Below, one piece after another: positions 27,035 to 36,224 of a stretch of DNA of 64,000 nucleotides. The stretch is from assembly GCF_010915705.1 (NCBI RefSeq), contig NZ_JAAIKE010000002.1:310001-374000 (forward strand), written 5' to 3'. The position numbers and the translations under genes were made by a program. How positions within the stretch are numbered: position 1 is the first letter of the stretch; each line of letters starts with the position of its first letter. A model generated the notes under the pieces. That model saw only the letters and a program-made list of their open reading frames with translations. It was not told where the DNA came from and did no database searches. The stretch comes from Pseudotabrizicola algicola. Lineage in GTDB: Bacteria; Pseudomonadota; Alphaproteobacteria; Rhodobacterales; Rhodobacteraceae.

Positions 27035-27574
27035 ATGCTGCGGAAATCTCTGGCTGTCCTTTATACGGCCTTGGCGCTTGGTGCAAATCCGGCGGCCGCC
27101 GATGTCGCGGCCCTGCGCGACGGCGACATGAAAAAGCTCGCCCTGCATTCCGCTCCGGTTGCCTTGGCAGACGTCGGGCTGCTGGATGCAAATGATGCGC
27201 CCGCCTCGATGGCGGATTATCACGGCAAATGGGTCGTGCTGAACTTCTGGGCCACATGGTGCGCGCCCTGCCGGCATGAAATGCCCTCGCTCGACCGGTT
27301 GCAGGCAGCCCTGCCCGAAATTGCGGTGGTGCCAGTGGCGACCGGTCGCAACGCGGTGCCGGGCATCCAGAAATTCTATGCCGAGGCCGAAATCGCCAAT
27401 CTGCCGATCCTGCGCGACCCCAAGTCAGAGCTTGCGCGCTCTGCCAGCGTGATGGGCCTGCCGGTGACACTGATCCTGAACCCGCAGGGGCAAGAGGTGG
27501 CGCGGCTGATCGGCGACGCCGAATGGGACAGTGACAGCGCCAAAGCGATCCTGACCGCCCTCGCCGCAGAATAG
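27035..27574 (+). CDS. TlpA-type periplasmic thioredoxin
   Basis: A 179-residue thiol-disulfide protein. Residues 1-21 form a signal peptide or anchor ([22 protein letters not shown]), followed by a thioredoxin fold with the active site [14 protein letters not shown] and a cis-Pro region [10 protein letters not shown]. TlpA/ResA-like proteins reduce periplasmic disulfides, for example during cytochrome c or copper-site assembly. The ATG at 27035 has a GGAGG ribosome site; longer frames run back through the argH start and are rejected. It is divergent from argH. Confidence 0.9.
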   Translation: MLRKSLAVLYTALALGANPAAADVAALRDGDMKKLALHSAPVALADVGLLDANDAPASMADYHGKWVVLNFWATWCAPCRHEMPSLDRLQAALPEIAVVPVATGRNAVPGIQKFYAEAEIANLPILRDPKSELARSASVMGLPVTLILNPQGQEVARLIGDAEWDSDSAKAILTALAAE

Positions 27575-27700
27575 TCCGCAGCATCGGCGGCAGGCCAAAC
27601 GCCCCCCGCCCAGCAGATGCCGACCGCAGCAAAGGCGCGCCGGTGACGGGCCGGGCCGCTCCCGCCTGCCGTTCCCGTTCAGCCCACCCAGCCCTGCCCC

Positions 27701-28432
27701 TCACACGTAGGACCGCACCAGTGCCTGCGCGATCAGGCTCCACCCGTCTGCCACCACGAAGAACGCCAGTTTGAAGGGCAAGGAGACGATGGCGGGTGGC
27801 ACCATCATCATCCCCATCGACATCAGGACGGCAGCGACCACCAGATCGATGATGAGAAACGGCAGAAACACCAGAAAGCCGATCTGGAACGCCAGCTTGA
27901 TCTCGCTCAGCATGAAGGCGGGCACCAGCACAGAAAGCGGCGCATCGGGCAAGGCGGCAGGCATCGGATCGGGCCGCAATTCTGCCAGATGGGCAAAGGT
28001 CTCCGGATCCAGACGCGCGGCCATGAATTCACGGAACGGGGCCAGCGTGCGCACGATCGCGGGGGCCAGTTCCAGCTCCTCGCGGCTGAGCGGCGCAAGG
28101 CCGTTGACCCAGGCTTCGGTAAAGACAGGGTCCATCACATACCATGTCAGAAACAGCGCCAGACTGACGATCAGCATGTTGGGCGGGGCCTGTTGCAGCC
28201 CGATCGCCTGACGCAGGATGGACAGAACCGTGACTACAAAGGGAAAACAGGTGACCATCACCGCCAGCCCGGGCGCAAGGCTCAGCACTGTCAGGAGCAG
28301 GATCAACTGCACCGACCGCGCCGAAAGCGACGTGCCGTCGCCAAGGTTCAGCGTCACCTCCTGCGCCAGTGCCGGCTCTGCAGCCAGCAGCAGCAAGACC
28401 GCCAGACAGACAAGGCGCGACAGGGTTTGCAT
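27701..28432 (-). CDS. fliP: Flagellar type III export protein FliP
   Basis: A 243-residue membrane component of the flagellar export gate. It has a cleavable N-terminal signal sequence (to AEPALAQ) and four transmembrane helices; the family motifs PFVVTVLSILRQAIGLQQAPPNMLIVSLALFLT and FQIGFLVFLPFLIIDLVVAAVLMSMGMMM are seen. FliP pentamers form the core of the export pore with FliQ and FliR. It is the last of the fliF-fliH-fliN-fliP group, four bases after fliN. Confidence 0.96.
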   Translation of the reverse strand: MQTLSRLVCLAVLLLLAAEPALAQEVTLNLGDGTSLSARSVQLILLLTVLSLAPGLAVMVTCFPFVVTVLSILRQAIGLQQAPPNMLIVSLALFLTWYVMDPVFTEAWVNGLAPLSREELELAPAIVRTLAPFREFMAARLDPETFAHLAELRPDPMPAALPDAPLSVLVPAFMLSEIKLAFQIGFLVFLPFLIIDLVVAAVLMSMGMMMVPPAIVSLPFKLAFFVVADGWSLIAQALVRSYV

Positions 28433-28436
28433 GGGG

Positions 28437-28706
28437 TTACAACCCGCCGCGCAGATTGGCGACTTCGATCAGGCGCACCGCCAGTTGCCCGGCCTGTTCG
28501 CCTTCCAGCTCCTGCAGCTCCCCTCGCGCGATCAGCCTGTCCCCGATATAGAGCTCCACCGGGTCCTCGACCCGGCGATCAAGGGGCAGCACGGCATCTT
28601 GCCCCAGTTTCAGCAAATCACGCACCAGGGGCCGCGCCTTGCCGACAGAAATCGTGATCTCGATCGGGACTTGCGCAAAGGGATTGGCGTCGGTCGGGTC
28701 ATCCAT
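28437..28706 (-). CDS. fliN: Flagellar motor switch protein FliN
   Basis: An 89-residue SpoA-domain protein forming the lower part of the C-ring. The family pattern VPIEITISVGKARPLVRDLLKL, PVELYIGDRLIARGEL and the closing AVRLIEVANL is clear. The ATG at 28706 overlaps the fliH end by eight bases and has an AAGGA ribosome site; a longer frame adds 12 residues and is less likely. It is nearly the minimal FliN length. Confidence 0.93.
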   Translation of the reverse strand: MDDPTDANPFAQVPIEITISVGKARPLVRDLLKLGQDAVLPLDRRVEDPVELYIGDRLIARGELQELEGEQAGQLAVRLIEVANLRGGL

Positions 28707-29298
28707 GACCAGTATCCTTTTCGGAATATTCAAAGAAATCATGCACCGCGCGGGTCAGTTCAGCGACCGCATGGTCAAGATCGACCCGATGCTCCACCTC
28801 TCCCAGCCGCAGATAGGCCTGCCCCTCGCCCAAGGTCGGCTCGGCCACGATCACCAGCGGAAGACCCGCAGCCTGTGACAGCAGCCGCTCGACCGCGGGG
28901 CGGGCGGCGGGGTTGAGGACAACATGCACCGGCTGATCCACCAGATCATCGATATGCGGCATGATGGTATCGAGAACGACGGGGGCCAGCACCTCGCGCG
29001 CCAGCGGGGGCAGCAACTGGGTGCACAGCTGGGTCAGGACCGGCTGCACGGATTTGAGCATATGCGCGCGGGCCTCCTGAAAGGTAAACGCCATTTGCTG
29101 CAGGTTATTGGCAAGCTCCGAGCTGATCCGCGCCTGATCGTCCTGCGTGGCCGCCGTCGCATCCTCCCACCCTGCCGCGTATCCTGACTCGTAGGACTGC
29201 AGCCGCGCCTCTTCCACCGCGGCGCTGTCCATCACCACGGTCTGCGACCGGCCTTTCGGGGCGGGCGGTTCAAAAACCTCAAGCTTCAGCGTGGGCAT
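28699..29298 (-). CDS. fliH: Flagellar assembly protein FliH-like
   Basis: A 199-residue soluble protein positioned where FliH lies in alphaproteobacterial operons. It has a Gly/Ala-containing N-terminal helix (ESGYAAGWEDA), a long helical middle and a C-terminal domain reading LGEGQAYLRLGEVEHRVDLDHAV, compatible with the FliH/HrpE stalk. FliH binds and restrains the FliI ATPase. Sequence conservation in FliH is low, so the name rests partly on context. Its ATG overlaps the fliF stop by one base (TGATG). Confidence 0.78.
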   Translation of the reverse strand: MPTLKLEVFEPPAPKGRSQTVVMDSAAVEEARLQSYESGYAAGWEDATAATQDDQARISSELANNLQQMAFTFQEARAHMLKSVQPVLTQLCTQLLPPLAREVLAPVVLDTIMPHIDDLVDQPVHVVLNPAARPAVERLLSQAAGLPLVIVAEPTLGEGQAYLRLGEVEHRVDLDHAVAELTRAVHDFFEYSEKDTGHG

Positions 29299-30902
29299 CA
29301 GCTGCGCTCCTCTTCCTTTTCCATCCAGCTGCGCAAAATCTCGACCGATTCGGTCTGACGCTCATCGATCAGACGGCGCAGCCGCGCGACGGGGTCTTGC
29401 GGCGGCTCGCCCAACATGGCGCTGTCATCGAAATTGACCATCGGCATGGCCGGCAGATCGAAGCCGTCGGAAATCTCGCCGGTCAGCGCCGGAGAAAGCG
29501 TGCTTTCCATCGGGCCGGGCAGGGCCAAGGCCCCCTCTGCCGGGATAGCCGGGGACACGCCCTCGCGCTGGGTCAGCAGCGGGCGCAGCACAAACAGGCC
29601 CAGAACCAGACTGACCAAGGCCAGAACCAGAAGCTGGATGACCGACATCACATCCACCGGACCGAGCTGTGACAAAAGCCCCGCCTCGGCCAGCGCCCCT
29701 TCGACCGGAGCGGCTTGAAATTCAAGCGATTTAAGCGTCAGAACGTCGCCGCGCGCCTCATCCAGCCCGGCCGCCGAAGCGACAAGTTCCCGCAGGTCGG
29801 CAAGCTCTGCCTCCGACCTTGGTTGCCATGTCCGCGTGCCATCTGCCGCCACCCCCGGCTCTCCGTCGACAAGAACGGCGACCGTCAGGCGGCGGATGGC
29901 GCCGGGCTCGCGCAGCACCTCTCGCTGGGTCTGCGACACTTCGAAGTTCACCCGCTCGCGGCTGGTGGAGCTTTGGCTTTCGCCCGTCGCATTGCCCGCC
30001 CCGTCGCCATCCGGCAGGTTAGAGGCCACCGTGACCCCGGCCTGCCCTTCCTTGGACGTCTCGTTGCGCTGCTCGCTGTCGGACGAGATGGCGACGCGGG
30101 CCTGCGGATCAAATATCCGCTCGGAAATCGCCTCGCGTTCGCGCTGGAGGTCGACCGACACCTCGACCACAGCGCGCCCCGGCCCGACCCGCGCCGCCAG
30201 AAGCCGTTCGACATTGCGTTTGATGTCGAGCGCGCGCGCATCGCCGGAGGCAAGGGCCGCAGCATCCGTCTGGCCCGCGATCAGCCCGCCGACAGAATCG
30301 ATGATCGCCACATCCTCGGGCTTCAGGTTTCCCGTCGCGCTTGCCACCAGATGGCGCAGGGCGGTTGCCTGTTCCGCCGTGAGCGTGCGCCCTGCCGTTG
30401 TGACCGTAACACTCGCCGTCAGCATCTGATCGCGCAGAAAGCCGCTTTTGTTTCCCTGGGCGATATGCACCCGGGCGGCCTTGATCTGCGGCATCGCCAG
30501 AATGGTGCGCGCAAGCTCCCCCTCTTTGGCGCGCCAATAGGCTGCGTCAAACATCTGCGACGTGGTGCCAAACCCCGACAGACCATCAAGCAGTTCATAA
30601 CCCGCGCCGCTGCTGGCAGGCAGTCCCTGCCCGGCCAGTTGCATGCGCAGCCCGTCGCGCGCGGCGGTCGGCACATAGATGGATTCGCCACGCACCTCAT
30701 AGGCAACTCCGGCCTGGTCCAGCGCCGCGATCACTTCCCCCGACGCCCGCGAATCGAGCCCGGCGTAAAGCAGGCTTTGCCCGCCCGACTGACCCATCCG
30801 TGCGAGGGCAAGCACCGAAACAAACATGCCAACCGTCGCGGCCACCAGCACAATCCTTTTTGCCAGTGTCAGCCCCTGCCACAAGGAAACCAGATTGTTC
30901 AC
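29298..30902 (-). CDS. fliF: Flagellar MS-ring protein FliF
   Basis: A 534-residue membrane ring protein. TM1 lies near residues 17-37, ring-building motifs follow (LLYAGLDSRASGEVIAALD, GYELLDGLSGFGTTSQMFDAAYWRAKEGELARTI), a Ser/Gly/Glu-rich middle region, TM2 near 430-450, and a C-terminal FliG-binding tail. I chose the GTG at 30902 because GGAGG lies six bases before it; the GTG at 30926 gives eight more residues but lacks a site. It heads the minus-strand flagellar group and is divergent from fliL. Confidence 0.93.
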   Translation of the reverse strand: MNNLVSLWQGLTLAKRIVLVAATVGMFVSVLALARMGQSGGQSLLYAGLDSRASGEVIAALDQAGVAYEVRGESIYVPTAARDGLRMQLAGQGLPASSGAGYELLDGLSGFGTTSQMFDAAYWRAKEGELARTILAMPQIKAARVHIAQGNKSGFLRDQMLTASVTVTTAGRTLTAEQATALRHLVASATGNLKPEDVAIIDSVGGLIAGQTDAAALASGDARALDIKRNVERLLAARVGPGRAVVEVSVDLQREREAISERIFDPQARVAISSDSEQRNETSKEGQAGVTVASNLPDGDGAGNATGESQSSTSRERVNFEVSQTQREVLREPGAIRRLTVAVLVDGEPGVAADGTRTWQPRSEAELADLRELVASAAGLDEARGDVLTLKSLEFQAAPVEGALAEAGLLSQLGPVDVMSVIQLLVLALVSLVLGLFVLRPLLTQREGVSPAIPAEGALALPGPMESTLSPALTGEISDGFDLPAMPMVNFDDSAMLGEPPQDPVARLRRLIDERQTESVEILRSWMEKEEERS

Positions 30903-31023
30903 GCCCTGCCTCCGTATCGCAGACACCCGTCTGCCTTGGACCGATCAATGAAGGAGGCGTCTTAACAATCGGTTAGTGACCTTTGATCTATTTTCGTTCT
31001 TGCCGAAGAAATGCGAGCGCGTG

Positions 31024-31503
31024 ATGACCCAAGCTGAAACTCCCCCGGATTCCCCGCCGAAGAAGAAAAGCAAACTCCCCCTCGTGATCGGGCTCGTCGG
31101 TGCGATCGCGCTGGGCGGCGGCGGGTTTTATGCAACCTATTCAGGCCTGATCCTTGGTTCTCATCCATCGACGGCGGCGGCACATGCCAATCCTTCGCTG
31201 CCCGATATCACCTTTGTCGCGGTCGATCCGATCACCATCAGCCTCGGGCCGCAGTCCCGCTCGCGCCACCTGCGATTCGCCTCGCAGCTTGAGGTCGAGA
31301 ATGTGCATGCCGCCGAGGTGCAGCTGCTGCTGCCGCGCATTTCGGATGTGCTCAACAGCTATCTGCGTGCGGTGGAACTGGCGCAGCTTGAAGACCCGTC
31401 CTCGCTGATGCGGCTCAAGGCGCAGATGCTCCGGCGGGTCCAGATCGTCACCGGGCAAGACCGGGTGCGTGATCTGCTGATCTCTGAATTTGTCCTGAAC
31501 TGA
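31024..31503 (+). CDS. fliL: Flagellar basal body-associated protein FliL
   Basis: A 159-residue single-span inner-membrane protein that encircles the stator. The cytoplasmic Pro/Lys-rich N-terminus is followed by TM about residues 18-40 and a periplasmic domain ending in RVRDLLISEFVLN, the typical FliL close (xDLLITxFVLQ). The ATG at 31024 is preferred over an upstream GTG at 30976, because the protein then has the usual short N-terminus. It opens the plus-strand motor operon. Confidence 0.88.
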   Translation: MTQAETPPDSPPKKKSKLPLVIGLVGAIALGGGGFYATYSGLILGSHPSTAAAHANPSLPDITFVAVDPITISLGPQSRSRHLRFASQLEVENVHAAEVQLLLPRISDVLNSYLRAVELAQLEDPSSLMRLKAQMLRRVQIVTGQDRVRDLLISEFVLN

Positions 31504-31514
31504 AAGGGAAAGTC

Positions 31515-31892
31515 ATGAATGTTATCGCCGATTTTCTCCTTGCAGCGGGCGCATTTACAACTGCTGTCTACTGTCTGGTGCTGGCCCGCCGGCTCAAGCG
31601 GTTTACCACGCTCGAAACCGGGATGGGCGGGGCCATCGCGGTCTTGTCGGCGCAGGTGGATGACATGACCAAGGCGTTGGATCAGGCCCGAAAATCCGCG
31701 CAATCCTCCTCCTCGGGGCTTGAGGATCAGGTTCGACGGGCCGAGGCTGCTGCCGCGCGGCTTGATCTCATCCTCGCCTCGCTGCACGACCTTCCGCAGC
31801 AGCCGCCGCCGGACGAGGAAATGGCAGAGGATCGCCGCCTGCGATTCGTGCGCCGCCGCCCTGACCGCAGCGGGATGAGGGCGGCAGAATGA
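31515..31892 (+). CDS. Small membrane-anchored coiled-coil protein in motor operon
   Basis: A 125-residue protein, not recognised by name. One N-terminal hydrophobic segment (about residues 5-24) is followed by a charged helical region with a probable coiled coil (about 45-95) and a basic, Pro-rich tail. It lies 11 bases after fliL and its stop overlaps the motE start (ATGA). The position suggests a flagellar role specific to this family of bacteria. Confidence 0.75.
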   Translation: MNVIADFLLAAGAFTTAVYCLVLARRLKRFTTLETGMGGAIAVLSAQVDDMTKALDQARKSAQSSSSGLEDQVRRAEAAAARLDLILASLHDLPQQPPPDEEMAEDRRLRFVRRRPDRSGMRAAE

Positions 31893-32458
31893 ACTTTCGT
31901 CACATTCTGGCAGGGCGCGGCACGCTTACATTGCTGGCGCTTGTGCTGGCGGCGGCGGGGGCGCTGCGGCTGGGGCATGGAATCGGCAGCGCCATGGCTT
32001 TGCAGGCAAGCGAAGACACCCATGCAAGCGCCGAGCCGCTGCAATGCCCCGAACCGCCAGCCGCCCTCGCGCAGGCGCTGCGCGAACGGGACGCCGCCCT
32101 GTCGGCGCGGGAACTTGCCCTGCAAGACCGCCTTGCCGCACTCGCCCTCGCCGATACCGCGCTGACACGGCGGCTTGAAGAGCTGGAGGCGGCAGAAACC
32201 AGCCTGCGCAGCACCCTGGCCATCGCGGATGGCGCCGCCGAAAAAGATCTGCAGCGCCTGACCGCGGTTTACGAGGCGATGAAACCCGCCGAAGCCGCTG
32301 CGATCTTCGAAACCATGGCGCAGGAATTCGCCGCCGGATTTCTGGGCCGCATGCGGCCCGATGCCGCCGCCGCGATTCTCGCCGGGATGAAGCCCGAGAC
32401 GGCCTATTCGGTGAGTGTGCTGATCGCGGGCCGCAATGCGCTTGCACCGCGGGAATAG
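31889..32458 (+). CDS. motE: MotE-like periplasmic protein (MgtE-N-type domain)
   Basis: A 189-residue exported or anchored protein: hydrophobic N-terminus (residues 9-28), a long alanine-rich helix (about 55-115), and a C-terminal module reading LTAVYEAMKPAEAAAIFETM with FLGRMRPDAAAAILAGMKPETAYSVSVLIAGRN, the pattern of MotE and the MgtE N domain. In Sinorhizobium MotE is a chaperone for the periplasmic motor protein MotC. It is coupled to the preceding gene and lies upstream of motA. Confidence 0.8.
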   Translation: MNFRHILAGRGTLTLLALVLAAAGALRLGHGIGSAMALQASEDTHASAEPLQCPEPPAALAQALRERDAALSARELALQDRLAALALADTALTRRLEELEAAETSLRSTLAIADGAAEKDLQRLTAVYEAMKPAEAAAIFETMAQEFAAGFLGRMRPDAAAAILAGMKPETAYSVSVLIAGRNALAPRE

Positions 32459-32521
32459 GGTCAGCCTTTCTTTACGCTCGGCTGCGATGGTCGGGCAAAG
32501 CAGCAACAGGATGGGAACCGG

Positions 32522-33391
32522 ATGTTTGGGTTCATAGGTATCGGCGTGATCTTCGTGATGGTGTTCGGCGGCTATATGCTGGCGGGCGGCAAGATGGGCA
32601 TCATCATCAAGGCTTTGCCCTTCGAAATGATGATGATCGGCGGCGCGGCGGTGGGGGCTTTTCTCATCTCGAACGACATCGCGGTGGTCAAACACACTGC
32701 CAAGGACATCGGCAAGGTGTTCAAGGGCGCGCATTGGAAGCCTGCCGACTACCGTGATCTGCTCTGCCTTTTGTTCGAACTGATCCGCCTTGCGCGCAGC
32801 AACCCTGTGGGGCTCGAGGAACACGTGGAAAACCCCGGCGCATCCACCATTTTTGGCCGCTATCCGAAAATCCAGAAGGACCACGAAGCGGTGGATCTGA
32901 TCTGTGACACCTTTCGCGCCGCCTCGATGAATTATGACGATCCGCATCAGGTGGAAGAGGTTCTCGACAAGCGGATGGAGGCGACGCAGCACCACGCGCT
33001 GCATTCCAGCCACGCGTTGCAGGCCACCGCCGATGCACTGCCCGCGCTCGGCATCGTGGCCGCGGTTCTGGGGGTGATCAAGACGATGGGCTCCATCGAC
33101 CAGCCCCCTGAAATTCTTGGCAAAATGATCGGCGGCGCCCTGGTGGGGACCTTTCTGGGCGTCTTTCTCGCCTATGGCATCGTCGGCCCCTTCGCCGCCC
33201 GCGTCAAAGCCGTTGTGGATGAGGACACACATTTCTACCAGCTCATCCGCGAGGTGCTGATCGCCAATCTGCACAATCACCCGGCCAACATCTGTATCGA
33301 AGTCGGGCGCCAGAATACGCCCCATTCCGTCCGCCCCAGCTTCAGCGATCTTGAAGAGGCGCTGCGCGGCCTCAAGCAGGAGGCGGCATGA
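32522..33391 (+). CDS. motA: Flagellar motor stator protein MotA
   Basis: A 289-residue proton-channel subunit with four transmembrane helices (about 1-22, 35-55, 165-190, 200-225). Typical segments are GGYMLAGGKMGIIIKALPFE, ALPALGIVAAVLGVIKTMGSI and GGALVGTFLGVFLAYGIVGPFA. The gene normally has motB as partner, but motB does not follow here. The next gene's ATG overlaps the motA end by four bases. The ribosome site is AGGATGGGA. Confidence 0.95.
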   Translation: MFGFIGIGVIFVMVFGGYMLAGGKMGIIIKALPFEMMMIGGAAVGAFLISNDIAVVKHTAKDIGKVFKGAHWKPADYRDLLCLLFELIRLARSNPVGLEEHVENPGASTIFGRYPKIQKDHEAVDLICDTFRAASMNYDDPHQVEEVLDKRMEATQHHALHSSHALQATADALPALGIVAAVLGVIKTMGSIDQPPEILGKMIGGALVGTFLGVFLAYGIVGPFAARVKAVVDEDTHFYQLIREVLIANLHNHPANICIEVGRQNTPHSVRPSFSDLEEALRGLKQEAA

Positions 33392-35556
33392 AGATACTGC
33401 TGATCCTGTTTCTGCTGCTCGCCGCACCTGCGGAGGCACAAGGCGTCACGGTGAAAACGGGCGAACATGGGGCCTTCACGCGTATCGTGCTGACCTATCC
33501 GGCGGCGGTGGACTGGGTTCTGGGGCGCAGCGATGGCGGCTATGCCCTGCGCATCGCCGGGGCGGCGCGGCCCTATGATCTGTCGGGCGTCTACCGCGTG
33601 ATCACGCGAGACCGCTTGCGATCCATCTGGGTCGATCCGGTGACGAATGATCTGCAACTCGGCATCGACTGCGCCTGCCACGCCATCCCCTTTGAATTGA
33701 GCGCGCGCGTCCTTGTCATCGACATAAAGGATGGCCCGCCGCCGCAGGGGTCCAGCTTCGAACTCGGTCTCGTCAGTGGCGCGCCATTGCCGCCGCTGCA
33801 GTCCGGGCAGCCGCTGCGGCCGCGCAAAAGCGCGCGGCGCGACGGGGGGTATGATTGGCTCGGCACAGTTTCCGCCAGTCCCGAGCCTCGGGCGGAGCCA
33901 GCGGGGCAGGGACCCGCCGCTCTGGAAACGGCCCTGCGTCTTGATGATTTCCGTGCGATGCTGATTGACGAAATGGGCCGCGGCGCGACGCAAGGCGTTG
34001 TGGAGCTTGACCTGCCCCCGCGACCCGTCGCGCCCGAGCCGCCGCCAGAGGCTTCCCCCCCCTCCCAGCCGGAAAACGCCCGCGCGGCGCTCGAAAGCCT
34101 GCCGGGAATCGGGGTCCGGTCTGACGGCACCGCGCCGCCCGATGTAATGGTGCAAGGTGGCACCTGTCCCCGCCCTGCCGATCTTGGCGAAAAGGTCTGG
34201 ACCGGAACGGAGGATGCCGCGGCAGAACTCGCGCTGGCCCGTGCGGCCGTCCTGTCAGAATTTGATGTGCCCGACACTGCCAATCTCTTGCGCGCCGTCG
34301 ACACCTATCTGCACTTCGGGCTCGGGGCAGAGGCACGGCAACTGCTGGCCAGCTTTCTGCCACCCGGGCAATCCGACCCGCTCAGGCGCGGCATTTCCTA
34401 TCTGGTGGAGGGGGAAACGCCGCCCGACAACCCGTTCCGCAACATGCAAAGCTGCGATTCTGCCGTTGCCCTCTGGGCGCTGCTGGCCGCCGGAGAGGGC
34501 GAGCGTGCCTTCGTCAACGGCGCGGCGGTCAGCCGGAGCTTTCTCGCCCTGCCGCCGATGCTGCGCGCCTTTCTCGGGCCGGAAACCGCACAACGATTGC
34601 TCACGGCGGGGGACAGCGCCAATGCCGAAGTGGTCCGCCAGTCGTTTGAACGGGCTGCAGCGGCAGACGATCCGGCAGTCGGGTTGCTCGCGGCGACACA
34701 GGCGCTGCAAAAGGGTGATCCGGTCGCGGCAGAGGCGGCCCTGCCCGCAGAAGCGGGTGGCGAGGCTGCCTTGAGCCGCCTGCTCGCCCTGGTGGAGGCG
34801 CGCTTTCAGCAGCGAAAAGCCGTTGATGGCACAGACCTTCTGGCGCTCGAGGCCTTTGCCTTCGAACATGGCCAAGGTCCCCTGCGACAGAAACTGGATC
34901 GGGCGCTTGCCCATGCCAATGCACTTGGCGGCAATTTTGCGGCGGCCTTCCAGCATGCCGGGGAAACGCCCGCGCTGGCGCATGATGTCTGGATGCTCTT
35001 GGCCGAGACGGGGACCGACTCGGCTTTGCTCGGCACTGCGGTCGGGCTTGACCCCGCCCGCCGCACCAGCCTGTCCGGACCTGTCCGCAGCAAAATCGCC
35101 GAACGACTGCTGGCGGCGGGATTGCCCAATGCCGCAGCAGACTGGGCAACGGCAGATGACACGGAGGCAGATCTTGCCGCACGCATCGCACTGGCAAACG
35201 GCGATGCGCGCCGCGCGCTGCGTCTGCTGGCGGGCAACATGCCGGGGGCGGACCCTGCGCTGTTGGCCGCGTCCTACACCGCTGCCGGGGATCTCGCATC
35301 GGCGGCCTCGACCTATCAAGGGGCGGGCGACGCGGCTGCGGCGGCACGGGTGCAGCGCTGGGCCGGAACGTGGCAGCAAAGCCTTGCGGCTGACGCGCCG
35401 CCCGATGATCCCTGGGCTGCGGTGGCAGGTCTGGTTGATCCGCCGGCAGAGGCAGAGGCCGCGCCGCCGCTGCGGGCCGGCCTTGCACGGCTGGAGGAAA
35501 GCGCCGGCACCCGTCAGGCCATCGCAAACCTGCTCGCGGCAACCCCTGCGCCATGA
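33388..35556 (+). CDS. Large secreted protein coupled to motA, possible MotC counterpart
   Basis: A 722-residue protein with a clear signal peptide (MKILLILFLLLAAPAEAQG, cut after AEA). Residues 20-120 are a compact beta-type domain with a CAC motif (LGIDCACHAIPFELSARVLVIDIKDG), 120-245 a Pro/Arg-rich linker, and 250-722 an alanine-rich helical array that looks like TPR/SEL1-type repeats. I cannot name a family. Its start overlaps the motA end (ATGA), so it is made with the stator. With MotE upstream, a periplasmic motor role like that of rhizobial MotC is a reasonable hypothesis. Confidence 0.8.
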   Translation: MKILLILFLLLAAPAEAQGVTVKTGEHGAFTRIVLTYPAAVDWVLGRSDGGYALRIAGAARPYDLSGVYRVITRDRLRSIWVDPVTNDLQLGIDCACHAIPFELSARVLVIDIKDGPPPQGSSFELGLVSGAPLPPLQSGQPLRPRKSARRDGGYDWLGTVSASPEPRAEPAGQGPAALETALRLDDFRAMLIDEMGRGATQGVVELDLPPRPVAPEPPPEASPPSQPENARAALESLPGIGVRSDGTAPPDVMVQGGTCPRPADLGEKVWTGTEDAAAELALARAAVLSEFDVPDTANLLRAVDTYLHFGLGAEARQLLASFLPPGQSDPLRRGISYLVEGETPPDNPFRNMQSCDSAVALWALLAAGEGERAFVNGAAVSRSFLALPPMLRAFLGPETAQRLLTAGDSANAEVVRQSFERAAAADDPAVGLLAATQALQKGDPVAAEAALPAEAGGEAALSRLLALVEARFQQRKAVDGTDLLALEAFAFEHGQGPLRQKLDRALAHANALGGNFAAAFQHAGETPALAHDVWMLLAETGTDSALLGTAVGLDPARRTSLSGPVRSKIAERLLAAGLPNAAADWATADDTEADLAARIALANGDARRALRLLAGNMPGADPALLAASYTAAGDLASAASTYQGAGDAAAAARVQRWAGTWQQSLAADAPPDDPWAAVAGLVDPPAEAEAAPPLRAGLARLEESAGTRQAIANLLAATPAP

Positions 35557-35572
35557 CGGGCGCGCTGGCCCC

Positions 35573-36124
35573 TCAGCGCCCGGCCGCTTCGCCCAGAGCC
35601 GCTACGGTGGAAGACGCAGCAGGCCCGATCTGCGCCACGCACCACTCCAGCACCGCGTCTTCCTCCGGGGGAAGGGCCTGCGCCAGCTCTTGCGCGAACA
35701 TGTCAAAGCAGGCCCGGTTTTTCTGCGACACACCGGTCAGAACCGGCACCCCGCGGGCAAGCGCTTCGGCAATCACAGGGCGAAAGCCCCTGCCCTCGGC
35801 CTCTTGCTTGCCGAACTTGTTCAGGATCATGAGCTGCGGGGGGTCCTGTTCCAGATGCGCCGCAACTCGGCCCACAGCAGTTTCCAGCCCCGTGGCGTCA
35901 AGCCGGCATCCGCTGGCATGTCGGCCCAGGTTCTGGCTGATGCGGATCACGCCTGTCTGGCCCAGTACCCGCAGATCCATCAGACAGGGACGGTCCGGCT
36001 CGGTTTCCGTGTTGACCTGCACCACCCCGCCCAGCCGGAAGCCCGCCAGCGCCAGCCGCTGCGCCACCCCCGCCAACAGCCTGTCACCCATGCCGCGCTC
36101 CGGGGCAGAGATATAGCCCAGCAT
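35573..36124 (-). CDS. DUF2478 protein, molybdenum-associated NTPase-like
   Basis: A 183-residue protein. Segments such as VIRISQNLGRHASGCRLDATGLE and LMILNKFGKQEAEGRGFRPVIAEALARGVPVLTGV match the DUF2478 family as I know it, which is related to THEP1-type nucleotide-binding proteins and often found beside molybdate uptake or molybdopterin genes. The ATG at 36124 has a GGGGGGAAAAG ribosome site. A longer frame starting over the mobA start is spurious. It is divergent from mobA, in keeping with a molybdenum role. Confidence 0.75.
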   Translation of the reverse strand: MLGYISAPERGMGDRLLAGVAQRLALAGFRLGGVVQVNTETEPDRPCLMDLRVLGQTGVIRISQNLGRHASGCRLDATGLETAVGRVAAHLEQDPPQLMILNKFGKQEAEGRGFRPVIAEALARGVPVLTGVSQKNRACFDMFAQELAQALPPEEDAVLEWCVAQIGPAASSTVAALGEAAGR

Positions 36125-36224
36125 CTTTTCCCCCCTGCGCCCCCGCGGGGCCGCTTGTGTCTGGCAAGACCTGCTTACATGATGGCGGCACAGCGCGAAA
36201 GCGCCAGCGTTTTGCGGGGAAAAC

